From: Clostridium acetireducens DSM 10703
GTDB taxonomy: Bacteria > Bacillota > Clostridia > Clostridiales > Clostridiaceae
NCBI RefSeq assembly: GCF_001758365.1
Contig: NZ_LZFO01000028.1
Coordinates: forward strand, 1 to 37,201
DNA: 37,201 nt
Direction: 5' to 3'
Shown here: in pieces, positions 1 through 7,998 of the stretch
How positions within the stretch are numbered: the first letter of the stretch is position 1
Layout of the letters: each line of letters begins with the position of its first letter
Translations under genes and position numbers: made by a program
The notes under the pieces: generated by a model
Told to the model about the DNA's origin: nothing
The model's database searches: none
The model's input: only the letters and a program-made list of their open reading frames with translations

Positions 1-24
1 GTTATAATCAGTATCATGAACCAT
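1..24 (-). CDS. 5' end of an unidentified protein gene (partial)
   Basis: Read on the minus strand, an AGGAGG ribosome-binding site (positions 33-38) stands eight bases before an ATG at 22-24. Eight codons follow before the window ends, reading MVHDTDYN. The fragment is too short to identify the product. The gene call rests only on the strong Shine-Dalgarno sequence and correct spacing. The start codon and binding site lie inside a large inverted repeat (19-86), described separately. Confidence 0.45.
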
Positions 25-86
25 AGTGAAAACCTCCTGTATGTTTATACTCAACACCTATATCATACATGATTTTCACTATGGTT
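19..86 (-). repeat. Inverted repeat enclosing RBS and start codon of the left-edge gene
   Basis: Arms AACCATAGTGAAAA (19-32) and TTTTCACTATGGTT (73-86) are perfect 14-bp complements. An inner pair, TGTATG (38-43) and CATACA (64-69), is also complementary. In a minus-strand transcript the Shine-Dalgarno GGAGG falls in the internal loop and the AUG falls in the outer stem. It could be an mRNA structure masking translation or a DNA operator; the sequence does not decide between them. Confidence 0.6.
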
Positions 87-208
87 TTAATATTTTTTAT
101 CTGTTGCATTTAATTTTACAATGAACCATTTTTTTATTTTTACTATGTTTATACTATATTTTGGTAATTATTTATGGTTTTATAATAAATAATCATATTG
201 TTTAATGC

Positions 209-577
209 TTATCTGTTAAGTTCTACAAGAGCACATCCTTGTATATAATTAATTTTATTATCTATACAAAATCTTTTTATAGCATCACTACCGGCACCTG
301 GTTGAACTAATATATTATTTATTCCTAGTTCTTTTACTTCTTTTAGTATACTAATTCCATCTATAGGATTTATACACAAATCTATTACATCTATTTTATA
401 AGGTATTTTTTTTAATGTATTATAAACTTTTTCAGAACTACTTCTTGGATTTACTCCTTTTACATTAAATCCAGAATCTAAAAGTGCATTTAAAATTTTG
501 ATAGCATATTTATTAGTATTTTCTACATCTCCAATTACTACCCAATTTTTATAATTTAATAATTCACTAGCTAACAT
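209..577 (-). CDS. CoA-binding domain protein (COG1832-like)
   Basis: A 122-residue protein that is essentially one CoA-binding Rossmann domain. The N-terminal strand-turn WVVIGDV lies near residues 12-18, the second nucleotide-binding strand ends in GVNPRS near residue 40, and the fold closes with GCALVELNR. Members are small cytoplasmic proteins resembling the CoA-binding half of succinyl-CoA synthetase alpha subunits; their physiological role is mostly unknown, so no reaction is assigned. The start is supported by an AAGGAGGA sequence eight bases upstream. It is divergent from the flavoprotein at 669, with about 90 bp of AT-rich DNA between them. TATAAT-like sequence in that gap (605-616) could serve either direction, but no clear -35 element is seen. 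Confidence 0.82.
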   Translation of the reverse strand: MLASELLNYKNWVVIGDVENTNKYAIKILNALLDSGFNVKGVNPRSSSEKVYNTLKKIPYKIDVIDLCINPIDGISILKEVKELGINNILVQPGAGSDAIKRFCIDNKINYIQGCALVELNR

Positions 578-668
578 GTATATTCCTCCTTTTTATTAAC
601 CATTTATAATATTATATGCTAAAATTAAATTGTTATAAATATTTAATTTACATAAAGGAGAGATAAAT

Positions 669-1895
669 TTGTATCATGAAGTATTAGTAATAGGTGGAGG
701 CGCCGCTGGAATAATTGCAGCAATTACAGCTAAAGATAATAATTGTAATGTAGCTATATTAGAAAAAAATGATAGAATAGCAAAAAAAATTTTAATTACA
801 GGTAATGGAAGATGTAATATATCAAATAGCTGTATAGATTTTTCAAGATATCACAGTAATAATATTGATTTTTTTAACACTGTTCTAAATACTTTTAATT
901 TAAAAAATACTATAGATTTTTTTGAATCTCTAGGCCTTCCACTAATAAAATTAGATGATGAAAAAATATTTCCTATGTCTTTGCAAGCTTCTTCAGTGGT
1001 TGATATACTAAAGTTATCTTTAGAAGATAGAAGTATACCAATATATACTAACTCTAAAGTCATGAATATAAAAAAAATTAATAATTATTTTGAAGTGTAT
1101 ACTGATAATTTAAAATATAAATGTAAAAAAATAATAATTGCATGTGGTGGTAAGTCAGCGCCTAATACAGGTTCTGATGGCTCTGGATTTAAATTAGCTG
1201 AATTATTAGGTCACACTATAATACCTACATTTCCTGCATTAGTACAACTTAAATCTAATTATACACGTTTAAAAGCCTTATCAGGAGTAAAATTTGATGG
1301 ATTTGCCAGCATATACATAGATAATATATTCATAAAAAAAGAATTTGGAGAAATATTATTTACAGATTATGGATTATCTGGTCCTCCTATCCTTCAAATA
1401 AGTAGAATTGCTTCAGAAGGAATTTTAAAAAATCAAACTGTTACAATAAAATTAGATATTATTCCTTCTTACTCTTTAGAAAATTTAAAAGAATTTCTTG
1501 AAAATCATTGGGGTTTGTTTAGTTATAGAAGTGTATATACCTCTTTTATAGGTATAATAAATAAAAAAATAATACCTATATTACTAAAAGAAGCTAATAT
1601 ACAAAATATACATAAACCTTGTTATGAACTTACATGGAAAGAAAAAAATAATATATACTCTCTATTAAAGTCATGGGAATTTGAAATTTACGATACTAAT
1701 TCTTTTAAGAATTCACAAGTTACTTCCGGAGGAGTTAATACAAAAGAAATTTGTAACACCACATTGGAATCTAAAATAATAAAAAATTTATATTTTGCCG
1801 GTGAAATATTAGATGTAGATGGGGATTGTGGTGGATTTAATTTGCAATGGGCTTGGAGTAGTGGTTTTATCGCTGGAAAAAATGCTTCTAAATAA
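669..1895 (+). CDS. HI0933/BaiN-family NAD(P)/FAD-dependent oxidoreductase
   Basis: A 408-residue flavoprotein. The dinucleotide-binding loop GGGAAG is at residues 9-14, the family hallmark GNGRCN at 45-50, and the C-terminal FAD-contact segment GDCGGFNLQWAWSSG lies near residue 385-400. This is the full length for the HI0933 family (YhiN in E. coli; BaiN in bile-acid-metabolising clostridia). The substrate in this organism cannot be told from sequence, and bile-acid activity should not be assumed. The start is a TTG with AAAGGAGA seven bases upstream; the glycine motif sits at the correct distance from it. The gene points toward the origin, head-on to replication, and converges on the thioesterase gene with a shared terminator between them. 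Confidence 0.9.
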   Translation: MYHEVLVIGGGAAGIIAAITAKDNNCNVAILEKNDRIAKKILITGNGRCNISNSCIDFSRYHSNNIDFFNTVLNTFNLKNTIDFFESLGLPLIKLDDEKIFPMSLQASSVVDILKLSLEDRSIPIYTNSKVMNIKKINNYFEVYTDNLKYKCKKIIIACGGKSAPNTGSDGSGFKLAELLGHTIIPTFPALVQLKSNYTRLKALSGVKFDGFASIYIDNIFIKKEFGEILFTDYGLSGPPILQISRIASEGILKNQTVTIKLDIIPSYSLENLKEFLENHWGLFSYRSVYTSFIGIINKKIIPILLKEANIQNIHKPCYELTWKEKNNIYSLLKSWEFEIYDTNSFKNSQVTSGGVNTKEICNTTLESKIIKNLYFAGEILDVDGDCGGFNLQWAWSSGFIAGKNASK

Positions 1896-1899
1896 AAAT

Positions 1900-1918
1900 A
1901 AGCCCCTTTTAGGGGTTT
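1900..1918. terminator. Bidirectional terminator between the flavoprotein and thioesterase genes
   Basis: Stem AAGCCCC / GGGGTTT with loop TTTTA, including one G-T pair. T-rich tracts follow in both directions (1920-1925 on plus; an A-rich stretch at 1891-1899 gives U residues on minus). The right arm contains the stop codon of the minus-strand thioesterase gene. Confidence 0.75.
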
Positions 1919-2672
1919 ACTTTTTATCTATTACCCATTTAGTTTCTGCTAATGTTAATGATTTATTGTTACTATCTAATATTTCATGTAAGCATATTAG
2001 CTCTTTTTCTTTATTATTTATTTCAGTTATAACCTTTATTTTTTCTCCATAAGTAGTTTCTTTTCTATATGCAACTTTTATACTTTTAAGCTTATAATCT
2101 TTTATTAAATCAATAGGTATGCTTTCTATAACCCAATTCACATATTTAACATTATTAACATGCTTATTAACATCTATATCACTGTATCTTACATTAAAAT
2201 ATTTTTCAGCATCTATTCTAATAGGAGAGTTTATTTTTTTTATATTTAATAATTTATTTTCACTTTTATCTAAGCCATATCCTTTATACATATCTTCAGT
2301 AATTCTTACTGCCTTTCTTTTATCTGTATTAATTAAAAGCCACACTGAATTTGCTTCTACAATAACCTGTCCATGAGTATCTGTTATTTCAAATTTTCTG
2401 TAAGCATAAAACTTTCTAAACGAATATGGTTCTGTTTTTACAACTATTTTTTCCCTATACATTGGATATTTTTTAATATCTATATCCCATTTGTATAATA
2501 CCCATGCCATATGTTGATTACTTAAATAATTTATTCCTACATTTAATTCTTCTGATTGATATGTAGCTGTATCAGATAAATAATCTATAATTGTAGTTAT
2601 CAGAACTCTTTTTTTATAATCTACTTCATAATAATGAATTTCATACTCTTTTTCGCATGCTATACCAGCCAT
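1917..2672 (-). CDS. Acyl-ACP thioesterase (FatA-like, double hot-dog)
   Basis: A 251-residue protein of the acyl-ACP thioesterase family, which hydrolyses acyl-acyl carrier protein to release free fatty acids. Two hot-dog repeats are visible. The first begins at about residue 8 (EKEYEIHYYEVDYKKRV). The second begins near residue 158 (FNVRYSDIDVNKHVNN) and holds the catalytic Asn/His region D-x-N-x-H-V-N-N at 167-174. Length is that of bacterial members without a plastid transit peptide. The ATG start has AGGTGAT seven bases upstream. A TATAAT-like box (2701-2706, minus strand) lies about 30 bp before the start with only a poor -35. It may tune acyl chain supply to the membrane, but no neighbour shows this. 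Confidence 0.88.
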   Translation of the reverse strand: MAGIACEKEYEIHYYEVDYKKRVLITTIIDYLSDTATYQSEELNVGINYLSNQHMAWVLYKWDIDIKKYPMYREKIVVKTEPYSFRKFYAYRKFEITDTHGQVIVEANSVWLLINTDKRKAVRITEDMYKGYGLDKSENKLLNIKKINSPIRIDAEKYFNVRYSDIDVNKHVNNVKYVNWVIESIPIDLIKDYKLKSIKVAYRKETTYGEKIKVITEINNKEKELICLHEILDSNNKSLTLAETKWVIDKK

Positions 2673-2764
2673 ATTATCACCTCAAATTTATCATTGTATA
2701 ATTATATGATAACAGAAATATTTAGCTGAATATATTAATTAAATATTAATTTTAATTTAATAAA

Positions 2765-2803
2765 TAATAAATAGCACAATGAATTTCATTGTGCTATTTA
2801 TTA
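2765..2803. terminator. Terminator hairpin after the DUF1858 gene
   Basis: Near-perfect palindrome with 19-bp arms, 2765-2783 and 2785-2803, around the core ATAGCACAATGAA / TTCATTGTGCTAT. The outer arm contains the minus-strand stop codon of the DUF1858 gene and continues into U-rich sequence. The symmetry would let it work on either strand, but only the minus strand has an adjacent gene end. Confidence 0.75.
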
Positions 2804-2986
2804 TTTATTAAGTGCTTTTAATAATCCTTCTAAATCCATACCGTGTACCATAGCCGCTTGTTCTAAAGTTTCTCCTTGTGATGAAGGACAACCTACACAC
2901 ATCATTCCAAATGTCATAAGAACTTGTGCTGATTCTGGATAATTTCTGATTATTTCACCTATAGTCATATCCTTAGTTATTTTCAT
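2801..2986 (-). CDS. DUF1858 hybrid-cluster-associated redox disulfide protein
   Basis: A 61-residue protein consisting of one DUF1858 domain. It opens with KITKDMTIGEII and carries a CVGC motif (Cys30, Cys33) in the segment FGMMCVGCPSS. Proteins of this type are named from their frequent neighbourhood with hybrid-cluster proteins; a redox role for the cysteine pair is inferred by the family name and not proved. No hybrid-cluster protein gene is in this window. Shine-Dalgarno GAGGTAG precedes the ATG. It has its own promoter-like sequence in the gap after purA and its own terminator, so it appears monocistronic. Confidence 0.85.
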   Translation of the reverse strand: MKITKDMTIGEIIRNYPESAQVLMTFGMMCVGCPSSQGETLEQAAMVHGMDLEGLLKALNK

Positions 2987-3050
2987 AATATCTACCTCAC
3001 TTTTATCTTTAATTAATAGTTTTTATTTGTTAAAATTTTTTACTTATTTC

Positions 3051-3079
3051 ATTATAAATTAAAAGCATTTTAACTACAA
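3051..3079 (-). promoter_or_regulatory. Candidate sigma-A promoter for the DUF1858 gene
   Basis: On the minus strand, TTGTAG (3074-3079) and a perfect TATAAT (3051-3056) are separated by 17 bp. The -35 box matches only half the consensus. The site lies between the purA stop and the DUF1858 start, about 65 bp before the ATG. Confidence 0.5.
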
Positions 3080-3096
3080 GTACTTACGGTTAAAAT

Positions 3097-4395
<1,299 letters not shown>

Positions 4396-5799
4396 TTATT
4401 TATTTACTATATCTCTAGCAACTACAACTCCAGTAACTGATGCCTGCATTAATCCTCTAGTTATTCCAGCTCCATCTCCAATAGTATATAAATTTTTTAT
4501 ATTGGTTTCAAATTTATTATTAGTCTCAAATTTACTTGAATAAAACTTAACTTCAACTCCATATAAAAGTGTATTTTTACTATAAAGTCCTGGTGCTATC
4601 TTATCAAATGCCTTTAATGCCTCTACTATAGAAGTTAAATGCCTTTGAGGTAAAACAAAGCTTAAATCTCCAGGTACTGCATATTTTAAAGTAGGTATTG
4701 TAGTAGATTTTTTTAATCTTGAATAGTCAGTTCTTCTACCATTTAGTAAATCTCCTAACCTTTGAACCATTACTCCACCACCAGTAAGCATATTACCTAA
4801 TTTTGCAATATACTGACCATAATCTATTGGTTGATCAAAAGGTTCCGTAAATGTAGTAGATACTAATACTGCAAAGTTAGTATTATCTGTTCTAAGTTCC
4901 TTTTCTGAATAACTATGACCATTTACTACTGCTATTTCATCATCATATCTTTCTTCTGATACAACTCCTCCTGGATTCATGCAAAATGTTCTAACTTTAT
5001 TATCAAAAGTATCAGAATAATAAACAAGTTTTGCTTCATATAAATCCTTAGTTAAGTGATCCATTATAGAATTAGGTACTTCTACTCTAACACCAATATC
5101 TACTGCATTATTAGTAGTCTTTAAGTTGAGTTTTTTTGCCTCATTTGACAGCCACTCTGCTCCTCCTCTTCCTGGAGCTATAACTACATATTTAGAATTT
5201 ATAATTTTTTCGCCATCTTTATTTACTAATTTAACTCCTTTTATTTCATTGTCTTCTACTATTATATCCTTTACTTCTGTTAATTCGTTAAATTCAGTAT
5301 TTGTATTATCTACCAAATAGTGATACATCTTTTTTAATACACCATAGGCTAATTCTGTTCCTAAATGCCTAACTGGACATTCTATTAAACGAATATTATG
5401 TTTACTAGCTTCATATTTTATATCTTCAACTTTTTCATTATTTAATCCATAAACAGTTTCGTTTGCTCCAAATTTAAGATATATATCATCACAATATTTT
5501 ATTAATTTATTGCATTCATCTTCAGAAAAATAATCTAAAATTCTGCCTCCCACTTCAGGGCTCAAAGAAAGTTTTCCATCAGAAAATGCTCCTGCTCCTG
5601 ACCAACCAAAAGTTATACCGCAAGGATTACATTTTACACATTTCCCTGTTTTTCTTGCTGGGCAAGCTCTCTTTTCTATATTTCTTCCTTTGTCTACTAT
5701 AAGAATATTAAAATTAGGATTAAGATTTGTTATTTCTAAAGCTGTAAATATACCTGCTGGACCAGCTCCTACTATAATAACATCATATATATTTTTCAT
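4396..5799 (-). CDS. COG2509-type FAD-dependent dehydrogenase of unknown substrate
   Basis: A 467-residue flavoprotein with an N-terminal FAD-binding loop GAGPAG at residues 11-16. A C-terminal FAD segment YTIGDGAGITRGLMQAS lies near residue 440. Between them is a cluster of four cysteines (46, 54, 57, 60) in the segment around ACPARKTGKCVKCNPCGI, followed by GWSGAGAFSDGKLSLS. This architecture is that of the uncharacterised FAD dehydrogenases of COG2509; the substrate is not known. The CxxCxxC spacing hints at a metal or disulfide site, which is inference. A longer frame could begin at 5853, but AGGAGG eight bases before the ATG at 5799 fixes the start. It is the first gene of a unit with purA. 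Confidence 0.88.
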   Translation of the reverse strand: MKNIYDVIIVGAGPAGIFTALEITNLNPNFNILIVDKGRNIEKRACPARKTGKCVKCNPCGITFGWSGAGAFSDGKLSLSPEVGGRILDYFSEDECNKLIKYCDDIYLKFGANETVYGLNNEKVEDIKYEASKHNIRLIECPVRHLGTELAYGVLKKMYHYLVDNTNTEFNELTEVKDIIVEDNEIKGVKLVNKDGEKIINSKYVVIAPGRGGAEWLSNEAKKLNLKTTNNAVDIGVRVEVPNSIMDHLTKDLYEAKLVYYSDTFDNKVRTFCMNPGGVVSEERYDDEIAVVNGHSYSEKELRTDNTNFAVLVSTTFTEPFDQPIDYGQYIAKLGNMLTGGGVMVQRLGDLLNGRRTDYSRLKKSTTIPTLKYAVPGDLSFVLPQRHLTSIVEALKAFDKIAPGLYSKNTLLYGVEVKFYSSKFETNNKFETNIKNLYTIGDGAGITRGLMQASVTGVVVARDIVNK

Positions 5800-5818
5800 C
5801 GCACATCCCTCCTGTAAT

Positions 5819-5847
5819 ATGTTATCAAAACTATATAAGTCAGTCAA
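5819..5847 (-). promoter_or_regulatory. Sigma-A promoter for the COG2509 flavoprotein-purA unit
   Basis: On the minus strand, TTGACT (5842-5847) and TAACAT (5819-5824) are separated by 17 bp. Transcription would start close to 5812, giving a leader of little more than a dozen bases that contains little beyond the Shine-Dalgarno sequence. Confidence 0.65.
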
Positions 5848-5975
5848 TAACAAATTACGAATATTATTTATTAATTTTATATTAAAGTTCGTATTTTTTA
5901 TATAATTTTTACACCATTTTTAATATGTGGTATTATTTTAATATAAAACATTTATCATTGTAATTAATTTTATTA

Positions 5976-6003
5976 TTGACTATATTTATAAAAAAATTAG
6001 TAA
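5976..6003 (+). promoter_or_regulatory. Weak candidate promoter for pgsA
   Basis: TTGACT at 5976-5981 is a good -35 box. The best -10 at an acceptable distance is TAGTAA (5998-6003, 16-bp spacer), a poor match. The placement 33 bp before the pgsA ATG makes it plausible, no more. Confidence 0.35.
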
Positions 6004-6036
6004 ACAATGCAAAAATACTTTACAGGAGTGATATAA

Positions 6037-6555
6037 ATGAATATTCCTAATATGCTTACTTTATTTAGATTATTTTTAATACCTGTATTTGCAATTACTT
6101 TTTTTTCAAATATAAAAAATAGCTTGATTTTTTCTATACTAATATTTTTGCTAGCAGGATTTACTGACATATTAGATGGATATATAGCTCGAAAATACAA
6201 ACTTATTACTAAATGTGGAATAATATTAGATCCTTTAGCAGACAAATTAATGCTTATTACAGTTTTAACTTGCTTAACAATTAAATCTTATTCTCCTTTG
6301 TGGATATTAATAATAGTAACTATAAAGGAATTTTCTATGATAATAGGAGGAGCAATATTATATAATAAAAACACAGTAATACCTTCTAATAAATTTGGTA
6401 AAATAGCTACTCTTCTTTTTTATATTGCTATTTTTACAATGATTTTCAATGTAAAAATAGCAGATTTTCTATTATATATAGCTGTATTTAGTACTATTAT
6501 AGCTTTTATAAATTATTTTGCTATATACTTAAAAGATAAAAAAGAAACCTCTTAA
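6037..6555 (+). CDS. pgsA: CDP-diacylglycerol-glycerol-3-phosphate 3-phosphatidyltransferase
   Basis: A 172-residue integral membrane enzyme making phosphatidylglycerol phosphate from CDP-diacylglycerol and glycerol-3-phosphate, at the cytoplasmic face of the membrane. The CDP-alcohol phosphotransferase signature is complete: Asp44, Asp47-Gly48, Ala51-Arg52, Gly61, Asp65 and Asp69. Several hydrophobic segments fit the usual multi-helix fold. The start MNIPNMLTLFR is typical of PgsA, with CAGGAGTG upstream. Related enzymes using other alcohols share the signature, but length and N-terminus favour PgsA. It converges on dnaB and reads toward the origin. Confidence 0.92.
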   Translation: MNIPNMLTLFRLFLIPVFAITFFSNIKNSLIFSILIFLLAGFTDILDGYIARKYKLITKCGIILDPLADKLMLITVLTCLTIKSYSPLWILIIVTIKEFSMIIGGAILYNKNTVIPSNKFGKIATLLFYIAIFTMIFNVKIADFLLYIAVFSTIIAFINYFAIYLKDKKETS

Positions 6556-6603
6556 TTCTCAATAAATTACACTATAAGAATATCTATTTCCTAATAAATA
6601 AGT

Positions 6604-6635
6604 ATAAGTGCTACTAAAATTTTAGTAGCACTTAT
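6604..6635. terminator. Bidirectional terminator between pgsA and dnaB
   Basis: A perfect 32-bp palindrome with arms ATAAGTGCTACTAAAA and TTTTAGTAGCACTTAT. The right arm contains the dnaB stop codon (6632-6634, minus). It serves converging genes on both strands. Confidence 0.75.
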
Positions 6636-7966
6636 TGTTGATGTATAATATCCAATCTGGCAAACTTACTATACTGTCCAAACCAAGCTAGTTTAACAGT
6701 ACCCGTTGGACCGTTTCTTTGTTTAGCTATAATACACTCTGCAACATTTTTTTCTTCACTATCTTTATTATAATACTCATCCCTATATAAAAACATAACT
6801 AAATCTGCATCTTGTTCTATGGATCCAGATTCTCTCAGGTCTGAAAGCATTGGTCTATGATCTGATCTGGCTTCAGGTGCACGAGATAATTGGGATAAAG
6901 CTATAACTGGACATTCCATTTCCTTTGCTAAAGCTTTTATTCCTCTAGATATCTCAGATACTTCCTGTTGTCTGTTTTCTATACTTCTACTGCCAGACAT
7001 AAGCTGTAAATAGTCCACTACTATCATATCAATTCCTTGCTCTATTTTTAATCTTCTGCATTTAGATCTCATCTCCATAATAGATATAGCTGGGGTATCA
7101 TCTATAAAAATTTTAGTAGCAGCAAGAGGTCCAGAAGCTTTAGCAATACTTTCCCAGTCCTTATCTTCTAAATTTCCATTTCTTAATTTTAACATATCTA
7201 TATTAGCTTCAGAACATAATAGTTTAAAAGCAAGTTGTTGCTTTGACATTTCTAGAGAAAATACAGCTACACTTTTTCCTTCTCTTAAAGCCGCATATTG
7301 TGCAAGATTAAGTGCAAAAGTAGTTTTTCCCATAGATGGTCTTGCAGCTATTAAAATCATGTCTCCCTTTTGAAAGCCAGAAGTTTTAGCATCTAATTCC
7401 GGAAATCCAGAAGATATTCCGGTAGTTTCACCTTTATTATTAAATATTTTTTCTATCTGAATGAAACCTTCTTCAAGTACTGAACTCATAGGTTCAAAAT
7501 CTGAAGAAGTTTTGTCACTAGCTATATTAAATATTTTCTTTTCTGCTGAATCTACAACCTTTTCCACATCATCTTGATTATTATAGCTTTCCTGAATTAT
7601 TTCTGAAGAAGCTTTTATTAAATTTCTTAAAATAGATTTATTTTTAACTATTTTTATATAAGATTGTAAATTAGATGGTGAGAAAACCGAACCAGATATC
7701 TGACTTATATAAGTTATACCTCCACAATTTTCTAATTTATCTTTTGATTTTAAATTTTCCGTTAAAGTTATTATATCTACATCTATATCCTTTTGATACA
7801 ATTCTACTATAGCACTAAATATTATTTTATGAGATTCACTGTAAAAATCATCACTTTTTAAAGCCTCAACTACTTGTGCTATAGAGGACTTATCTAAAAT
7901 CATAGATCCTATTATAGATTGTTCTGCCTCCATATTTTGTGGTAAACTTTGAAGAGGCATTTCCAT
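6632..7966 (-). CDS. dnaB: Replicative DNA helicase
   Basis: A 444-residue hexameric helicase that unwinds DNA at the replication fork. The N-terminal DnaB domain begins MPLQSLPQNMEAEQSIIGSM. The RecA-like C-terminal domain has Walker A RPSMGKTT at 209-216 and Walker B as DMIVVDYLQLM near residue 315. The loop LSDLRESGSIEQDADLVMFL follows. There is no intein and the length is standard. Shine-Dalgarno GGAGAGAT precedes the ATG. It is the last gene of a minus-strand run after lonC, separated by 32 bp, and is followed at once by the terminator that contains its stop. Confidence 0.97.
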   Translation of the reverse strand: MEMPLQSLPQNMEAEQSIIGSMILDKSSIAQVVEALKSDDFYSESHKIIFSAIVELYQKDIDVDIITLTENLKSKDKLENCGGITYISQISGSVFSPSNLQSYIKIVKNKSILRNLIKASSEIIQESYNNQDDVEKVVDSAEKKIFNIASDKTSSDFEPMSSVLEEGFIQIEKIFNNKGETTGISSGFPELDAKTSGFQKGDMILIAARPSMGKTTFALNLAQYAALREGKSVAVFSLEMSKQQLAFKLLCSEANIDMLKLRNGNLEDKDWESIAKASGPLAATKIFIDDTPAISIMEMRSKCRRLKIEQGIDMIVVDYLQLMSGSRSIENRQQEVSEISRGIKALAKEMECPVIALSQLSRAPEARSDHRPMLSDLRESGSIEQDADLVMFLYRDEYYNKDSEEKNVAECIIAKQRNGPTGTVKLAWFGQYSKFARLDIIHQQ

Positions 7967-7998
7967 AATTCATCTCTCCATTTCAAAATTAGCTTTTA

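Noticed and set aside
1819-2052. 77-codon plus-strand reading frame across the flavoprotein end and the terminator
   Set aside because: It is out of frame with the flavoprotein and antisense to the thioesterase; it passes through the terminator and resembles no family.
5800-6036. Possible purine riboswitch or other leader ahead of the COG2509-purA unit
   Set aside because: The predicted transcript leader is only about a dozen bases, and no aptamer-like conserved sequence is present in the gap.
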